Source of the DNA: an uncultured Aquitalea sp.
GTDB taxonomy: Bacteria; Pseudomonadota; Gammaproteobacteria; Burkholderiales; Chromobacteriaceae
DNA: 64,000 nucleotides
Reading direction: 5' to 3'
Assembly (NCBI RefSeq): GCF_945957525.1
Contig: NZ_CAMFLA010000012.1
Coordinates: 1-64,000, forward strand
In this document: positions 56,341-64,000 of the stretch, one piece after another
Layout of the letters: every line of letters starts with the position of its first letter
Numbering within the stretch: position 1 is the stretch's first letter
Position numbers and translations under genes: made by a program
Notes under the pieces: model-generated
Told to the model about the DNA's origin: nothing
The model's database searches: none
What the model saw: only the letters and a program-made list of their open reading frames with translations

Positions 56341-56545
56341 ATGGCTGTTTTTTGAGTTGTGTTTGGCGAAAATGATTTGGTGTGGAGTGTACAATTTGTC
56401 TTGGAGGGTTTGGTTGATTTTGCCTGCTGATTTTAGCGCGCATTTTTATTCAGAATTGAGACATGCTGAATAAGTACATTCAATATTGGCGGCTATTTAC
56501 TCAGTTTGAATTTGTGATCAAGTTTATTTTCATTCCTGGCTTGTG

Positions 56546-56574
56546 TTGACAGGGTTGGGTAATGCGCCCATAAA
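56546..56574 (+). promoter_or_regulatory. Promoter-like pair upstream of the triple-Rid gene
   Basis: A perfect -35 TTGACA (56546-56551) is followed after 17 bases by CATAAA (56569-56574), four of six matches to the -10 consensus. The predicted start near 56581 gives a leader of about 210 nt that includes the FNR/ANR-like site at 56629. Confidence 0.4.
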
Positions 56575-56628
56575 ATTCGTGAATCGTGAAAACGTTGCCA
56601 GAATGAAAATTGCCGGTCTGCTTTCTGT

Positions 56629-56642
56629 TTGATTTAAATCAA
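56629..56642. promoter_or_regulatory. Perfect FNR/ANR-type binding site (downstream)
   Basis: TTGATTTAAATCAA matches the FNR/ANR consensus TTGAT-N4-ATCAA exactly. If it activates from -41.5, transcription would begin near 56677, about 115 bases before the triple-Rid start; alternatively it could repress the promoter at 56546. Confidence 0.65.
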
Positions 56643-56792
56643 ATTTTGAAATCAGGGGCTGGGAAGTTTTCAGTCATGGCCAGGGCGGATGAGATAGCCG
56701 CTTGGCCTGCGTGGTGGCAACTTGAATTGGCGAAGTGGAGCACGTGCTGCCACGCAATCGGCTAAATCCAAACTGAATAGGTGTTTATTATC

Positions 56793-58064
56793 ATGAGCGG
56801 CTTCAACGCGGTATTGGCAAGAAATACGGAAAACGCACCCAAGGCTTTCGGCCCGTATTCTCACACTGTTGCTTTCTCCCATTACAACAACCTGTCGGCA
56901 CAACTGCCGGTAGACCCGCAAACCGGCAAGCTGGTGGCCGGCGGCGTCAAGGAGCAGGCTGAACAGTGCTTTAAGAACATCAAGGCCGTGGTGGAGAGCA
57001 TCGACCACGTGATGGACGATGTGGTGCGCATCAGCATTTTCGTGAAGAACATTGCCGATATGGAAGTGGTGAATGCGGTTTACGCCAGCTTCTTCACCAG
57101 CTACATGCCCGCACTGACCGCCGTGGCTGTGGACGCGCTGCCGCTGAACGCGCTGGTGCAAGTGGAAGCCCTGTTGTCCAACGGCGAGGGCACCATTCCC
57201 AATGCGCCGCAAGCCGGCGACCTGATCAAGCTGGCGCGCAATACCGACAAGGCGCCGCAAAGCCCGCTGTCTACGCAAACCGTGGCCTTCTCGCACTACA
57301 ACAACATCTCGGCCCAGCTGCCGATTGATCCCGCTACCGGCAAGCTGGTGGCTGGCGGCGTAAAAGAACAGGCTGCGCAGTGCCTGAAGAACATCAAGAC
57401 CATTCTGGAAAGCATTGACGTGCCGTTCGACGACATCGTCAAGATCAACATCTTCCTGAAGCAGTTTGCCGATGTGGACGCGGTCAACGAGGTGTACAGC
57501 ACCTTCTTCCCGGATTCCGCCATCGCCCGCGCCGTTGCCTACGTGCCGGCTCGCACCGTGATCGCCGCCGCCGGTTTGCCGATGGACGCGCTGGTGCAGA
57601 TCGAAGCTGTTGTGTCCCACGGCGACGGCACCCCGCCGCAAGCGGTTGAAGACCGTCACGGCATCGTGATCAAGGCCAGCAATACCGACAAGGCGCCCAA
57701 GTGCGCGCTGTCCACCCAGACCGTGGCCTTCTCTCACTACAACCATATTTCTGCGCAACTGCCGCTGGATGCCAATACCGCTGAAGTGGTGGCGGGCGGC
57801 GTGAAAGAGCAGACTGCTCAGTGCCTGCGCAACCTCAAGGCCATCGTGGAAAGCATCGGCCACGCAATGGGCGATGTGGTGAAGGTGAATGTCTTCCTGA
57901 AGAACATCGACGACAGCGCCGCTGTTGACGAGATGTATACCGAGTTCTTCAAGACCGGTGTACCGGCTCGCCGCACCGTGGGTGTTTCTGCTCTGCCCAA
58001 GGGCGCGCTGATCCAGATCGACGCCGTGATCGCCAACGCCGAAGGCACTCCGCCGAACGCCTAA
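56793..58064 (+). CDS. Single-chain protein of three tandem Rid (YjgF/YER057c/UK114) domains
   Basis: The 423-residue protein consists of three Rid domains (about 6-130, 146-275 and 292-415) with linkers of about 15 residues. Each contains TVAFSHYNNLSAQLP-like and AGGVKEQAxQCLKNIK blocks, about 60-70% alike by eye. Normal RidA is about 128 residues and forms homotrimers that hydrolyse reactive enamines/imines, with active sites between subunits. Domain 1 keeps the GPYS tyrosine (Tyr22) but has Leu108 where RidA has its carboxylate-binding Arg. Domains 2 and 3 keep that Arg (Arg254, Arg393; PART/PARR) but lose the GPYS tyrosine. The glutamate near the end is Glu125, Glu271 and Asp410. The ATG at 56793 has AGGTG upstream. 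It is monocistronic with a strong terminator. Confidence 0.88.
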   Translation: MSGFNAVLARNTENAPKAFGPYSHTVAFSHYNNLSAQLPVDPQTGKLVAGGVKEQAEQCFKNIKAVVESIDHVMDDVVRISIFVKNIADMEVVNAVYASFFTSYMPALTAVAVDALPLNALVQVEALLSNGEGTIPNAPQAGDLIKLARNTDKAPQSPLSTQTVAFSHYNNISAQLPIDPATGKLVAGGVKEQAAQCLKNIKTILESIDVPFDDIVKINIFLKQFADVDAVNEVYSTFFPDSAIARAVAYVPARTVIAAAGLPMDALVQIEAVVSHGDGTPPQAVEDRHGIVIKASNTDKAPKCALSTQTVAFSHYNHISAQLPLDANTAEVVAGGVKEQTAQCLRNLKAIVESIGHAMGDVVKVNVFLKNIDDSAAVDEMYTEFFKTGVPARRTVGVSALPKGALIQIDAVIANAEGTPPNA

Positions 58065-58095
58065 GCCATGGCAGGGCCTGACCGCCTTGTGAATG

Positions 58096-58126
58096 AAAAG
58101 GGAGCTGGATATCCAGCTCCCTTTTT
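58096..58126 (+). terminator. Terminator of the triple-Rid gene
   Basis: A perfect self-complementary stem AAGGGAGCTGGAT / ATCCAGCTCCCTT with A and T runs at its ends, 31 bp after the stop codon. Confidence 0.9.
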
Positions 58127-58205
58127 GCATTGTCGGCCGGTGATCCCTCCGGCGAGGCGATGTCGTCGTCCTATAGTGGAGAAACGTATTGGACGAGGAT
58201 GAGCC

Positions 58206-59012
58206 ATGGCGATGTGGCGAAAAGCGGCGAGACTGCTGGCAGCCGGTTTGCTGTGCCTGAATGGCACTGCTGTGGCCGGCGCGGTGTGCGCGCCGGATTT
58301 GCGCTTTGCCGCCGATGAGATCGGCAGTTTCTGGCATGCGGCGCCGGGCGGCTACGGCGGCATCGACAAGGAGGTGATGGAGGAGGTGGCCAAGCGCCTG
58401 CATTGCCGGCTGTCGCTGGAGTCGGATTCGGTGGTGCGGCTGATCAAGCGGCTGGAAGAGGGCAGCGTGGATGTGGCCGGACACAAGTTTTACTCCGCCG
58501 AGCGGGAGCGGGTGGCCTGGATGCTGCCCTATGTGCAGGATCGCAATGTGGCGCTGGTGTCGTCGGCCATCGATGTGCGCGATGCGGAAAGCTTCATTGC
58601 CAAGCCCGGATTGCGGTTGGGGGTGGGACGCTCCTTTGCCTATGGTTCGTCGCGCTTCGGCCAACTGATCAAGCGGCTGGATGCGGCCGGCCGGGTGGAG
58701 TTCGTGGCGGATAGCCAGCAGATGTACCGCCTGCTGCTGGCGGGCCGGGTGCAGGCCATCATCACCACGCCGCCCGCCTACCATCTTGAGTTGCCTCCCG
58801 GCATGGTGGGCAGCCGTTATCTGGTGCAGGACTGGGTGCCGGATCAGGAGCAGGCCGCGCTGTACCTGATGTTGTCCCGCCAGCGTTTCAATGAAACGGA
58901 AAAGCGCAGGCTGGAGGCGGTGCTGGCCGCCATGCGCAAGGACGGCACCATGTTGCGCATTCTGGAGAAGTACATGGGGGAGCGAGACGCCCCCGCGCTG
59001 ATGCTGCGTTAG
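58206..59012 (+). CDS. Periplasmic solute-binding protein, family 3-like
   Basis: The 268-residue protein has a signal peptide (about residues 1-25, ending TAVAGAVCA) and the two-lobed layout of family 3 binding proteins: LRFAADEIGSFWHAAPGGYG, then GIDKEVMEEVAKRLHC and DVAGHKFYSAERERVAWMLP. Such proteins deliver amino acids or small molecules to ABC transporters or sensors. No permease gene follows, so it may be an orphan or partner with a distant system. AGGATGAGCC before the ATG supports the start. A second ATG is two codons downstream. Confidence 0.78.
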   Translation: MAMWRKAARLLAAGLLCLNGTAVAGAVCAPDLRFAADEIGSFWHAAPGGYGGIDKEVMEEVAKRLHCRLSLESDSVVRLIKRLEEGSVDVAGHKFYSAERERVAWMLPYVQDRNVALVSSAIDVRDAESFIAKPGLRLGVGRSFAYGSSRFGQLIKRLDAAGRVEFVADSQQMYRLLLAGRVQAIITTPPAYHLELPPGMVGSRYLVQDWVPDQEQAALYLMLSRQRFNETEKRRLEAVLAAMRKDGTMLRILEKYMGERDAPALMLR

Positions 59013-59144
59013 ACGTCGCCCGCGCCAGTCGCTGTTGCTTATGCAACACGTGGAAGCGATTGCCTGCATGACTCCCTTGTTGATAGCGGTTTTGTTTTCG
59101 CAAATTTTCTTTTTCTGACCGTTTTGACGTCAGATATCACGTTA

Positions 59145-59162
59145 ATGTCACGCCTTTGTCAT
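59145..59162 (+). promoter_or_regulatory. Pho-box-like direct repeat before ugpB
   Basis: TGTCA at 59146-59150 and TGTCA at 59157-59161 are spaced by 11 bases, the layout of one PhoB binding unit (two TGTCA-type repeats, one helical turn apart). It lies 67 bp before the ugpB start. ugp operons are PhoB-activated in E. coli, so the site fits the gene. Confidence 0.6.
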
Positions 59163-59228
59163 TTGTGCTGCTGATAATCCGTCGCTTCACACGGTGGTGA
59201 TCACGACTCAATGAGACGGAGGCTTCGT

Positions 59229-60554
59229 ATGGCATCTTCTGGTTTTTCTCCCCTTGTCCGCCTGACGGCGGCGGCAGCCCTGACGGGCGTCATGGCTTCG
59301 GCCAACGCAGTGACGGAAATCACTTTCTGGCATTCCATGGATGGTGCGCTGGGCGACAAGGTGAACAGCATCGCCAGCCAGTTCAATGCGTCGCAGAAAG
59401 AGTACAAGGTGGTGCCGGTGTACAAAGGCCAGTACGACGAGTCGCTGGCAGCCGCCATCGCCGCGTATCGCAGCGGCAATGCACCGGACATCGTGCAAGT
59501 GTTCGAGGTGGGCACCGCTACCATGATGCAGGCCAAGAAGGCCGTGAAGCCGGTATGGCAACTGATGGCGGAAAGCGGCGAAAAGTTTGATGAAAAAGCC
59601 TTTATCCCGGCGGTGGCTGGCTACTACGCCGATGCCAAGACCGGCCATCTGATTTCCATGCCGTTCAACAGTTCCACTCCGGTGCTGTATTACAACCGCG
59701 ACGCTTTCAAGAAGGCGGGCCTGCCCGACGCGCCGCCCAAGACCTGGCCGGAATTGGCCGCCGCCGCCGCCAAGCTCAAGGCCAGCGGCCTTAGTTGTGG
59801 TTACAGCACCGGTTGGCAAGGCTGGGTGTTGCTGGAGAATTTCAGCACCTGGCACAACCTGCCTTACGCCTCGTTGGACAACGGCTTTGGTGGCAGCAAG
59901 GCAGTATTGCAGTTCAACAGCCCGCTGCACGTGAAGCACATCGAATTTCTGCAGAAGATGGCCAAGGACGGCACCTTCACCTATGCCGGCCGCAAGGATG
60001 AGGCCAGCGCCAAGTTCTACAGCGGCGAGTGCGGCATCATGACCGGCAGCTCCGGCTCGCTGGCCAATATCCGCAAGAACGCCAAGTTCGCCTTCGGCAT
60101 GGGCATGATGCCGTATTACCCGGATGTGAAGGGCGCGCCGCAAAACGCCATCATCGGCGGGGCCAGCCTGTGGGTGATGGGCGGCAAGAGCGCGGCCGAA
60201 TACAAGGGCGTGGCCCGCTTCCTCAAAATGGTGTCCAGCCCGGCGGTGGCCGCCGACTGGCATCAAAGCACCGGCTATCTGCCGGTGGTGAGCGCCGCGT
60301 ATGAGCTGACCCGCCAACAAGGCTTCTACGACAAATTCCCCGGTGCCGACATCGCCACCCGTCAGATGATGAACAAGCCGCCCAAGCCGTATACCCGCGG
60401 CCTGCGCCTGGGTTATATGCCGCAGATCCGCACCGTGGTGGACGAAGAGCTGGAAAGCGTGTGGAACGGCCAGAAAGCGCCCAAGGCCGCGCTGGACAGC
60501 GCCGTGGCGCGCGGTAATGAGTTGCTGCGTCGTTTCGAGAAAACCGCCGACTGA
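59229..60554 (+). CDS. ugpB: sn-Glycerol-3-phosphate-binding protein UgpB
   Basis: The 441-residue periplasmic protein has a signal peptide ending near residue 25 ([17 protein letters not shown]). The mature N-terminus, the segment [40 protein letters not shown] and [19 protein letters not shown] match E. coli UgpB. It captures glycerol-3-phosphate and glycerophosphodiesters during phosphate starvation. The ATG at 59229 has GGAGGCTTCGT before it. It heads ugpBAECQ, the E. coli gene order. Confidence 0.95.
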   Translation: MASSGFSPLVRLTAAAALTGVMASANAVTEITFWHSMDGALGDKVNSIASQFNASQKEYKVVPVYKGQYDESLAAAIAAYRSGNAPDIVQVFEVGTATMMQAKKAVKPVWQLMAESGEKFDEKAFIPAVAGYYADAKTGHLISMPFNSSTPVLYYNRDAFKKAGLPDAPPKTWPELAAAAAKLKASGLSCGYSTGWQGWVLLENFSTWHNLPYASLDNGFGGSKAVLQFNSPLHVKHIEFLQKMAKDGTFTYAGRKDEASAKFYSGECGIMTGSSGSLANIRKNAKFAFGMGMMPYYPDVKGAPQNAIIGGASLWVMGGKSAAEYKGVARFLKMVSSPAVAADWHQSTGYLPVVSAAYELTRQQGFYDKFPGADIATRQMMNKPPKPYTRGLRLGYMPQIRTVVDEELESVWNGQKAPKAALDSAVARGNELLRRFEKTAD

Positions 60555-60668
60555 TCCGGAATCCGGGCAGGAACTCAGGGCTGGGCCGCCGGTATCGGCG
60601 GCCTTTCTGACCCTTGTACCGACACGAAGCGGGCAGGCAGACCATCCGCTTCGGCGTCATGACTCGGA

Positions 60669-61556
60669 ATGATCATGCAAAACCGGATCCGGTTTCCCGG
60701 CGGCTGGCTGGGATTTCTGCTGATGTTGCCGCAACTGGCCATCACTGTGCTGTTTTTTGTCTGGCCAGCGGCGCAAGCCCTGTGGCAGTCCACGCAGTCG
60801 CAAGACCCCTTCGGCTTGGCCACGCGCTTTGTCGGCGTGGACAACTTCAGCGCGCTGTTTCAGGACCCGCTGTATCTGGGCACGGTCAAGACTACCTTGC
60901 TGTTCAGCGCGCTGGTGACGGCGCTGGGGATGGGTTCGGCCTTGCTGTTGGCGGCCATGGTGAATCAGGTGCGCTTCGGCAAACGTTTCTATCAGACGGT
61001 GCTGATCGCGCCCTACGCCATTGCGCCCTCCATCGTGGCAGTGCTGTGGTTGTTCCTGTTCAATCCTTCGCTGGGCTGGATCAGCTATCTGCTGCGAGGC
61101 GCGGGCTATGAATGGAACCACGCGCTCAACGGCGGTCAGGCGCTGGCGCTGGTAGTGATGGCCTCGGCCTGGAAACAGGTGAGCTACAACTTCCTGTTCT
61201 TCTACGCCGGCTTGCAAGCCATACCCGCATCTTTGATAGAGGCGGCCGCCATGGATGGGGCCGGGCCGCTGCGGCGCTTCCGCGACCTGGTGTTGCCGCT
61301 GTTGTCGCCCACCAGCTTCTTCCTGCTGGTGGTGAACCTGGTGTACGCCTTCTTCGACACCTTTGCCGTGGTGGACGCCGCCACCGGCGGCGGGCCGGGC
61401 AAGTCCACGGAAACCCTCATCCTCAAAGTGTATCTGGAAGGCTTCAAGGGTCTGGATCTGGGTAGCTCCGCCGCCCAGTCCGTGGTGCTGATGGCCATTG
61501 TCGGCCTGCTGACGGTCATCCAGTTCCGCTATGTAGAACGAAAGGTGCAGTACTGA
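60669..61556 (+). CDS. ugpA: Glycerol-3-phosphate ABC transporter permease UgpA
   Basis: The 295-residue inner-membrane permease has six hydrophobic segments and the MalF/UgpA-type EAA loop [20 protein letters not shown] contacting the ATPase. A second in-frame ATG two codons later is an alternative start. The 114-bp gap from ugpB is larger than the overlaps that follow. Its TGA overlaps the ugpE ATG. Confidence 0.94.
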   Translation: MIMQNRIRFPGGWLGFLLMLPQLAITVLFFVWPAAQALWQSTQSQDPFGLATRFVGVDNFSALFQDPLYLGTVKTTLLFSALVTALGMGSALLLAAMVNQVRFGKRFYQTVLIAPYAIAPSIVAVLWLFLFNPSLGWISYLLRGAGYEWNHALNGGQALALVVMASAWKQVSYNFLFFYAGLQAIPASLIEAAAMDGAGPLRRFRDLVLPLLSPTSFFLLVVNLVYAFFDTFAVVDAATGGGPGKSTETLILKVYLEGFKGLDLGSSAAQSVVLMAIVGLLTVIQFRYVERKVQY

Positions 61557-62398
61557 TGATGGTGGAAAACCGCAAAGGGCTGAACCTGCTCTGTCACGCG
61601 CTGCTGGCGCTGGGCATGCTGGCGGTGGCCTTTCCCCTGTACTTGATGCTGATGGCGGCCACACAAAGCGCCGAGCAAGTGACGGCGGTGCCCTTGTCCT
61701 TGCTGCCGGGCGGCCATCTGCTGGAAAACCTGAGTCATGTGCTGGCTTCGCCCGACGGCGGCCTGGCGGTGCCACTATGGCGCACGCTGGCCAACAGCCT
61801 GGTGATGGCGCTGGTGATTGCCGTGGGCAAGATCGTTATTTCCTTCCTGTCGGCCTTTGCTATCGTCTGGTTTCGCTTTCCCCTGCGGCAGGCCGGTTTC
61901 TGGCTGATCTTCGCCACCTTGATGTTGCCGGTGGAGGTGCGCATCTTCCCCACGGTGGAGGTGGTGACGCAACTGGGGTTGATCAACAGCTACACCGGGC
62001 TGACGCTGCCCTTGATTGCCTCGGCCACAGCCACCTTCCTGTTTCGCCAGTTCTTTCTCACCCTGCCGCCGGAGTTGGCCGAAGCGGCGCGGGTGGACGG
62101 CGCGGGGCCCTTGCGCTTCATGCTGGATATCGTGCTGCCGCTCTCGCGCACCAATATCGCCGCGCTGTTCGTCATTACCTTCATCTATGGCTGGAACCAG
62201 TATCTGTGGCCGCTGCTGGTGACGCACGATCCGGCCATGTCTACGGCGGTGATCGCCATCAAGGGCATGCTGGGTGAGGGCGCGGTGCAATGGCATCTGG
62301 TGATGGCCACCGCCTTGCTGACCCTGATGCCGCCGCTGGCGGTGGTGATGCTGATGCAACGCTGGTTCGTCAAAGGGCTGGTGGACAATGAAAAATAA
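61556..62398 (+). CDS. ugpE: Glycerol-3-phosphate ABC transporter permease UgpE
   Basis: The 280-residue second permease has six hydrophobic segments and the EAA loop [32 protein letters not shown] encodes part of this loop (62075). The ATG overlaps the ugpA stop by one base, so translation is coupled. Confidence 0.94.
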   Translation: MMVENRKGLNLLCHALLALGMLAVAFPLYLMLMAATQSAEQVTAVPLSLLPGGHLLENLSHVLASPDGGLAVPLWRTLANSLVMALVIAVGKIVISFLSAFAIVWFRFPLRQAGFWLIFATLMLPVEVRIFPTVEVVTQLGLINSYTGLTLPLIASATATFLFRQFFLTLPPELAEAARVDGAGPLRFMLDIVLPLSRTNIAALFVITFIYGWNQYLWPLLVTHDPAMSTAVIAIKGMLGEGAVQWHLVMATALLTLMPPLAVVMLMQRWFVKGLVDNEK

Positions 62399-62410
62399 GG
62401 ATGTGGAATC

Positions 62411-63493
62411 ATGGCGACACTGAGCCTGAAACAACTGGCCAAGCGCTACCCCGGCGCGGAGCGCGACGTGCTGACCGGCATTGATGTGGATATCGCAGAT
62501 GGCGAGTTCGTCGTGATCGTCGGCCCTTCCGGCTGCGGCAAATCCACCCTGCTGCGCATGGTGGCCGGGTTGGAAAGCACCGAACGGGGAGAGATCCTGC
62601 TGGATGGCCGTTGCGTCAATGCGCTGGAGCCCAAGGACCGCGACATGGCCATGGTGTTCCAGAATTACGCGCTCTATCCACACATGAGCGTGGCGGAGAA
62701 TATGGCTTACGCGCTCAAGATACGCGGCTTGCACAAGGCCGCCATCGCCGAGCGCATTGGCCGTGCCGCCGCCATTCTGGAGCTGGACGCGCTTTTGCAG
62801 CGCAAGCCGCGCGAGCTGTCCGGCGGCCAGCGCCAACGCGTGGCGATGGGGCGCGCCATTGTGCGCGAGCCGGCCCTGTTCTTGTTTGACGAGCCATTGT
62901 CCAATCTGGACGCGCGTCTGCGCGGACAGATGCGGCTGGAAATCCAGCGCCTGCATCGTCGCCTCGCCACCACCAGCCTCTACGTGACGCACGATCAGGT
63001 GGAGGCCATGACGCTGGCTGATCGCGTCATCGTCATGAATCAGGGGCGGGTAGAGCAGGTGGGCGCGCCGGACGACATTTACGAGCGGCCTGCCTCGCTG
63101 TTTGTGGCCGGCTTCATGGGCGCGCCGGGCATGAACCTGCTGGAGGCCACGGTGGATGCCGATGGCCGGCGCGTGCTGCTGGGCGACGGGGCGGCGCTGC
63201 GCTTGGCCGAAACGCGGACTGATCTGGCCGGCAAGCCTCTGTCCGCCGGCGTTCGCCCGGAACATCTGGAGGCCGTTGGCGAGGAGGAAGCGGATGTCGT
63301 GATGCATGTGGAAAGCGTCGAATTGCTGGGAGCGGACAATTACGTCTATGGTATGTTGTCCGGCCAGGCGGTCGCCGCGCGCGTACCGCATGGGCTGAGA
63401 CCGATAGCCGGCAGCCGGCTGCCGCTGCGGCTCAAGCCGTCATCCCTGCACCTGTTCGACAAAACCACGCAAAGGAGAGTGAGCGATGTCTGA
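62411..63493 (+). CDS. ugpC: Glycerol-3-phosphate ABC transporter ATPase UgpC
   Basis: The 360-residue MalK-type ATPase has Walker [15 protein letters not shown]-loop [13 protein letters not shown], signature [14 protein letters not shown], Walker [13 protein letters not shown] and the H-loop THDQ. The C-terminal 120 residues form the MalK-like regulatory (TOBE) domain. It powers uptake with UgpA/UgpE. It overlaps ugpQ by 8 bp. Confidence 0.95.
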   Translation: MATLSLKQLAKRYPGAERDVLTGIDVDIADGEFVVIVGPSGCGKSTLLRMVAGLESTERGEILLDGRCVNALEPKDRDMAMVFQNYALYPHMSVAENMAYALKIRGLHKAAIAERIGRAAAILELDALLQRKPRELSGGQRQRVAMGRAIVREPALFLFDEPLSNLDARLRGQMRLEIQRLHRRLATTSLYVTHDQVEAMTLADRVIVMNQGRVEQVGAPDDIYERPASLFVAGFMGAPGMNLLEATVDADGRRVLLGDGAALRLAETRTDLAGKPLSAGVRPEHLEAVGEEEADVVMHVESVELLGADNYVYGMLSGQAVAARVPHGLRPIAGSRLPLRLKPSSLHLFDKTTQRRVSDV

Positions 63494-64000
63494 TCGCACT
63501 TGGCCCTATGCCGCGCTGGTGGCCCATCGCGGCGGCGGCGTCATGGCCCCGGAAAATACCCTGGCCGGCTTTCGCGAGGGTGTCCGTTACGGCTATCGCG
63601 CGGCGGAATGCGATGTGAAGCTGTCGGCGGACAATGTCTGTTTTTTGCTGCACGACGACACGCTGGACCGCACCTCCGACGCCAGAGGCCCTGCCGCCGG
63701 CAAAACCATGGCCGAGCTGGCCTGCGTTGACGCAGGCGGCTGGCGCGGCGCGGCCTTCGCGGGCGAAGCGCTGCCCACGCTGCATCAGGTGGCTGCTTGG
63801 TGTCGCGCGCAAGACATGCTGCTCAATATCGAAATCAAACCCTGCCCGGGGCGTGACGAGGAAACCGGCCGGCGGGTGGCGCATGAAGCCGCCCGGCTGT
63901 GGCAAGGCGCGACCATTGCCCCCTTGTTGTCCTCTTTCAGCGACAGCGCACTGCGCGCCGCGCAGGCGGCGGAGCCGCAACTGCCGCGTGCCTTTCTGGT
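63486..64000 (+). CDS. ugpQ: Glycerophosphodiester phosphodiesterase UgpQ (truncated by window end)
   Basis: The first 171 codons of a cytoplasmic GDPD enzyme that cleaves glycerophosphodiesters to glycerol-3-phosphate and an alcohol. The catalytic motifs are seen: [20 protein letters not shown] with the first His and the Glu of [19 protein letters not shown] with the second His, and [10 protein letters not shown] with the metal-binding Glu residues. AAAGGAGAG lies before the ATG. The gene continues beyond the window. Confidence 0.93.
   Translation, partial: MSDRTWPYAALVAHRGGGVMAPENTLAGFREGVRYGYRAAECDVKLSADNVCFLLHDDTLDRTSDARGPAAGKTMAELACVDAGGWRGAAFAGEALPTLHQVAAWCRAQDMLLNIEIKPCPGRDEETGRRVAHEAARLWQGATIAPLLSSFSDSALRAAQAAEPQLPRAFL

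Larger units (their letters stand above)
55951..56792. other. AT-rich regulatory region upstream of the triple-Rid gene
   Basis: The region starts GC-rich (55951-56200) and switches abruptly to AT-rich sequence at about 56210-56660. It holds two perfect FNR/ANR-type palindromes (56327-56340, 56629-56642), a promoter-like pair (56546-56574) and one very short frame with a ribosome-binding site (56274-56312). No larger credible gene is present. The base composition differs strongly from the surrounding genes. Confidence 0.7.

Noticed and set aside
56228-56443. A 71-codon reverse-strand frame in the AT-rich region
   Set aside because: Translation is Asn/Gln/Pro-rich, there is no ribosome-binding site, and the frame overlaps a perfect FNR/ANR palindrome. 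Best explained as chance.
56670-59069. A 799-codon reverse-strand frame across the triple-Rid and solute-binding genes
   Set aside because: It runs antisense through two genes with good ribosome-binding sites and through a terminator between them. Its apparent internal repeats simply mirror the three Rid domains.
1-64000. tRNA, rRNA, insertion sequence, prophage or secretion-system genes
   Set aside because: I looked for cloverleaf ends, transposase motifs (DDE, RNase H-like), integrases other than XerD and phage genes and found none.

Overview
The window is a gene-dense, GC-rich stretch of bacterial chromosome. Gene content and gene order point to a betaproteobacterium of the Neisseriales, most likely Chromobacterium or a close relative; this is an inference from protein families, since the window holds no rRNA gene. 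There is no insertion sequence, prophage, CRISPR array or tRNA gene. Most of it is housekeeping sequence, and the unusual items are scattered through it.

Layout. 1-4.3 kb: 5' part of a leftward repeat-rich gene, then mutY, relA and a Nudix gene. 4.3-8.9 kb: deoC-deoA-deoB-deoD nucleoside catabolism, with two copies of a 106-bp repeat flanking deoC. 8.9-12 kb: a strong small-RNA candidate, rplM-rpsI, argC and erpA. 12-15.9 kb: orphan cheR, dadA, purT and a truncated hemoglobin. 15.9-19.6 kb: a leftward operon of five overlapping minor-pilin genes, including an unusually large PilX-like protein. 19.8-26.3 kb: thioesterase, folB, plsY, a deacetylase and a moxR-DUF58-tgpA operon. 26.4-30 kb: surE-pcm-nlpD-rpoS. 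30-34 kb: nadA and a large Pat-type protein acetyltransferase. 34.2-36.2 kb: rpsP-rimM-trmD-rplS. 36.3-41.5 kb: ogt, xerD, an exported phosphatase-like protein lacking its catalytic cysteine, clpA-clpS and a cold-shock gene. 41.6-45.4 kb: mdtH, a LysR regulator and an ABC-F gene with a candidate leader peptide. 45.4-52.1 kb: both kinds of NADP isocitrate dehydrogenase, rluE and aceK. 52.2-56 kb: two paralogous genes of unknown family, with a third copy of the 106/107-bp repeat between them, and mutS. 56-58 kb: an AT-rich regulatory region with two perfect FNR/ANR palindromes, then a single-chain protein made of three tandem Rid domains. 58.2-64 kb: a solute-binding protein and a Pho-box-preceded ugpBAECQ operon, cut by the window end.

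The most notable whole-window signal is the word GTTGGCCGAAGC. I found at least 26 copies of its core TTGGCCGAA on both strands, in three reading frames and in intergenic DNA, including a perfect inverted repeat placed like a terminator. Base composition predicts fewer than one copy. It behaves like the DNA uptake sequences of Neisseriaceae, and the window also carries minor pilins of the class that reads such words. The other main candidates for new biology are the triple-Rid protein, the small RNA with a CUCCUCC anti-Shine-Dalgarno tract, the cysteine-less exported phosphatase-like protein and the giant PilX.
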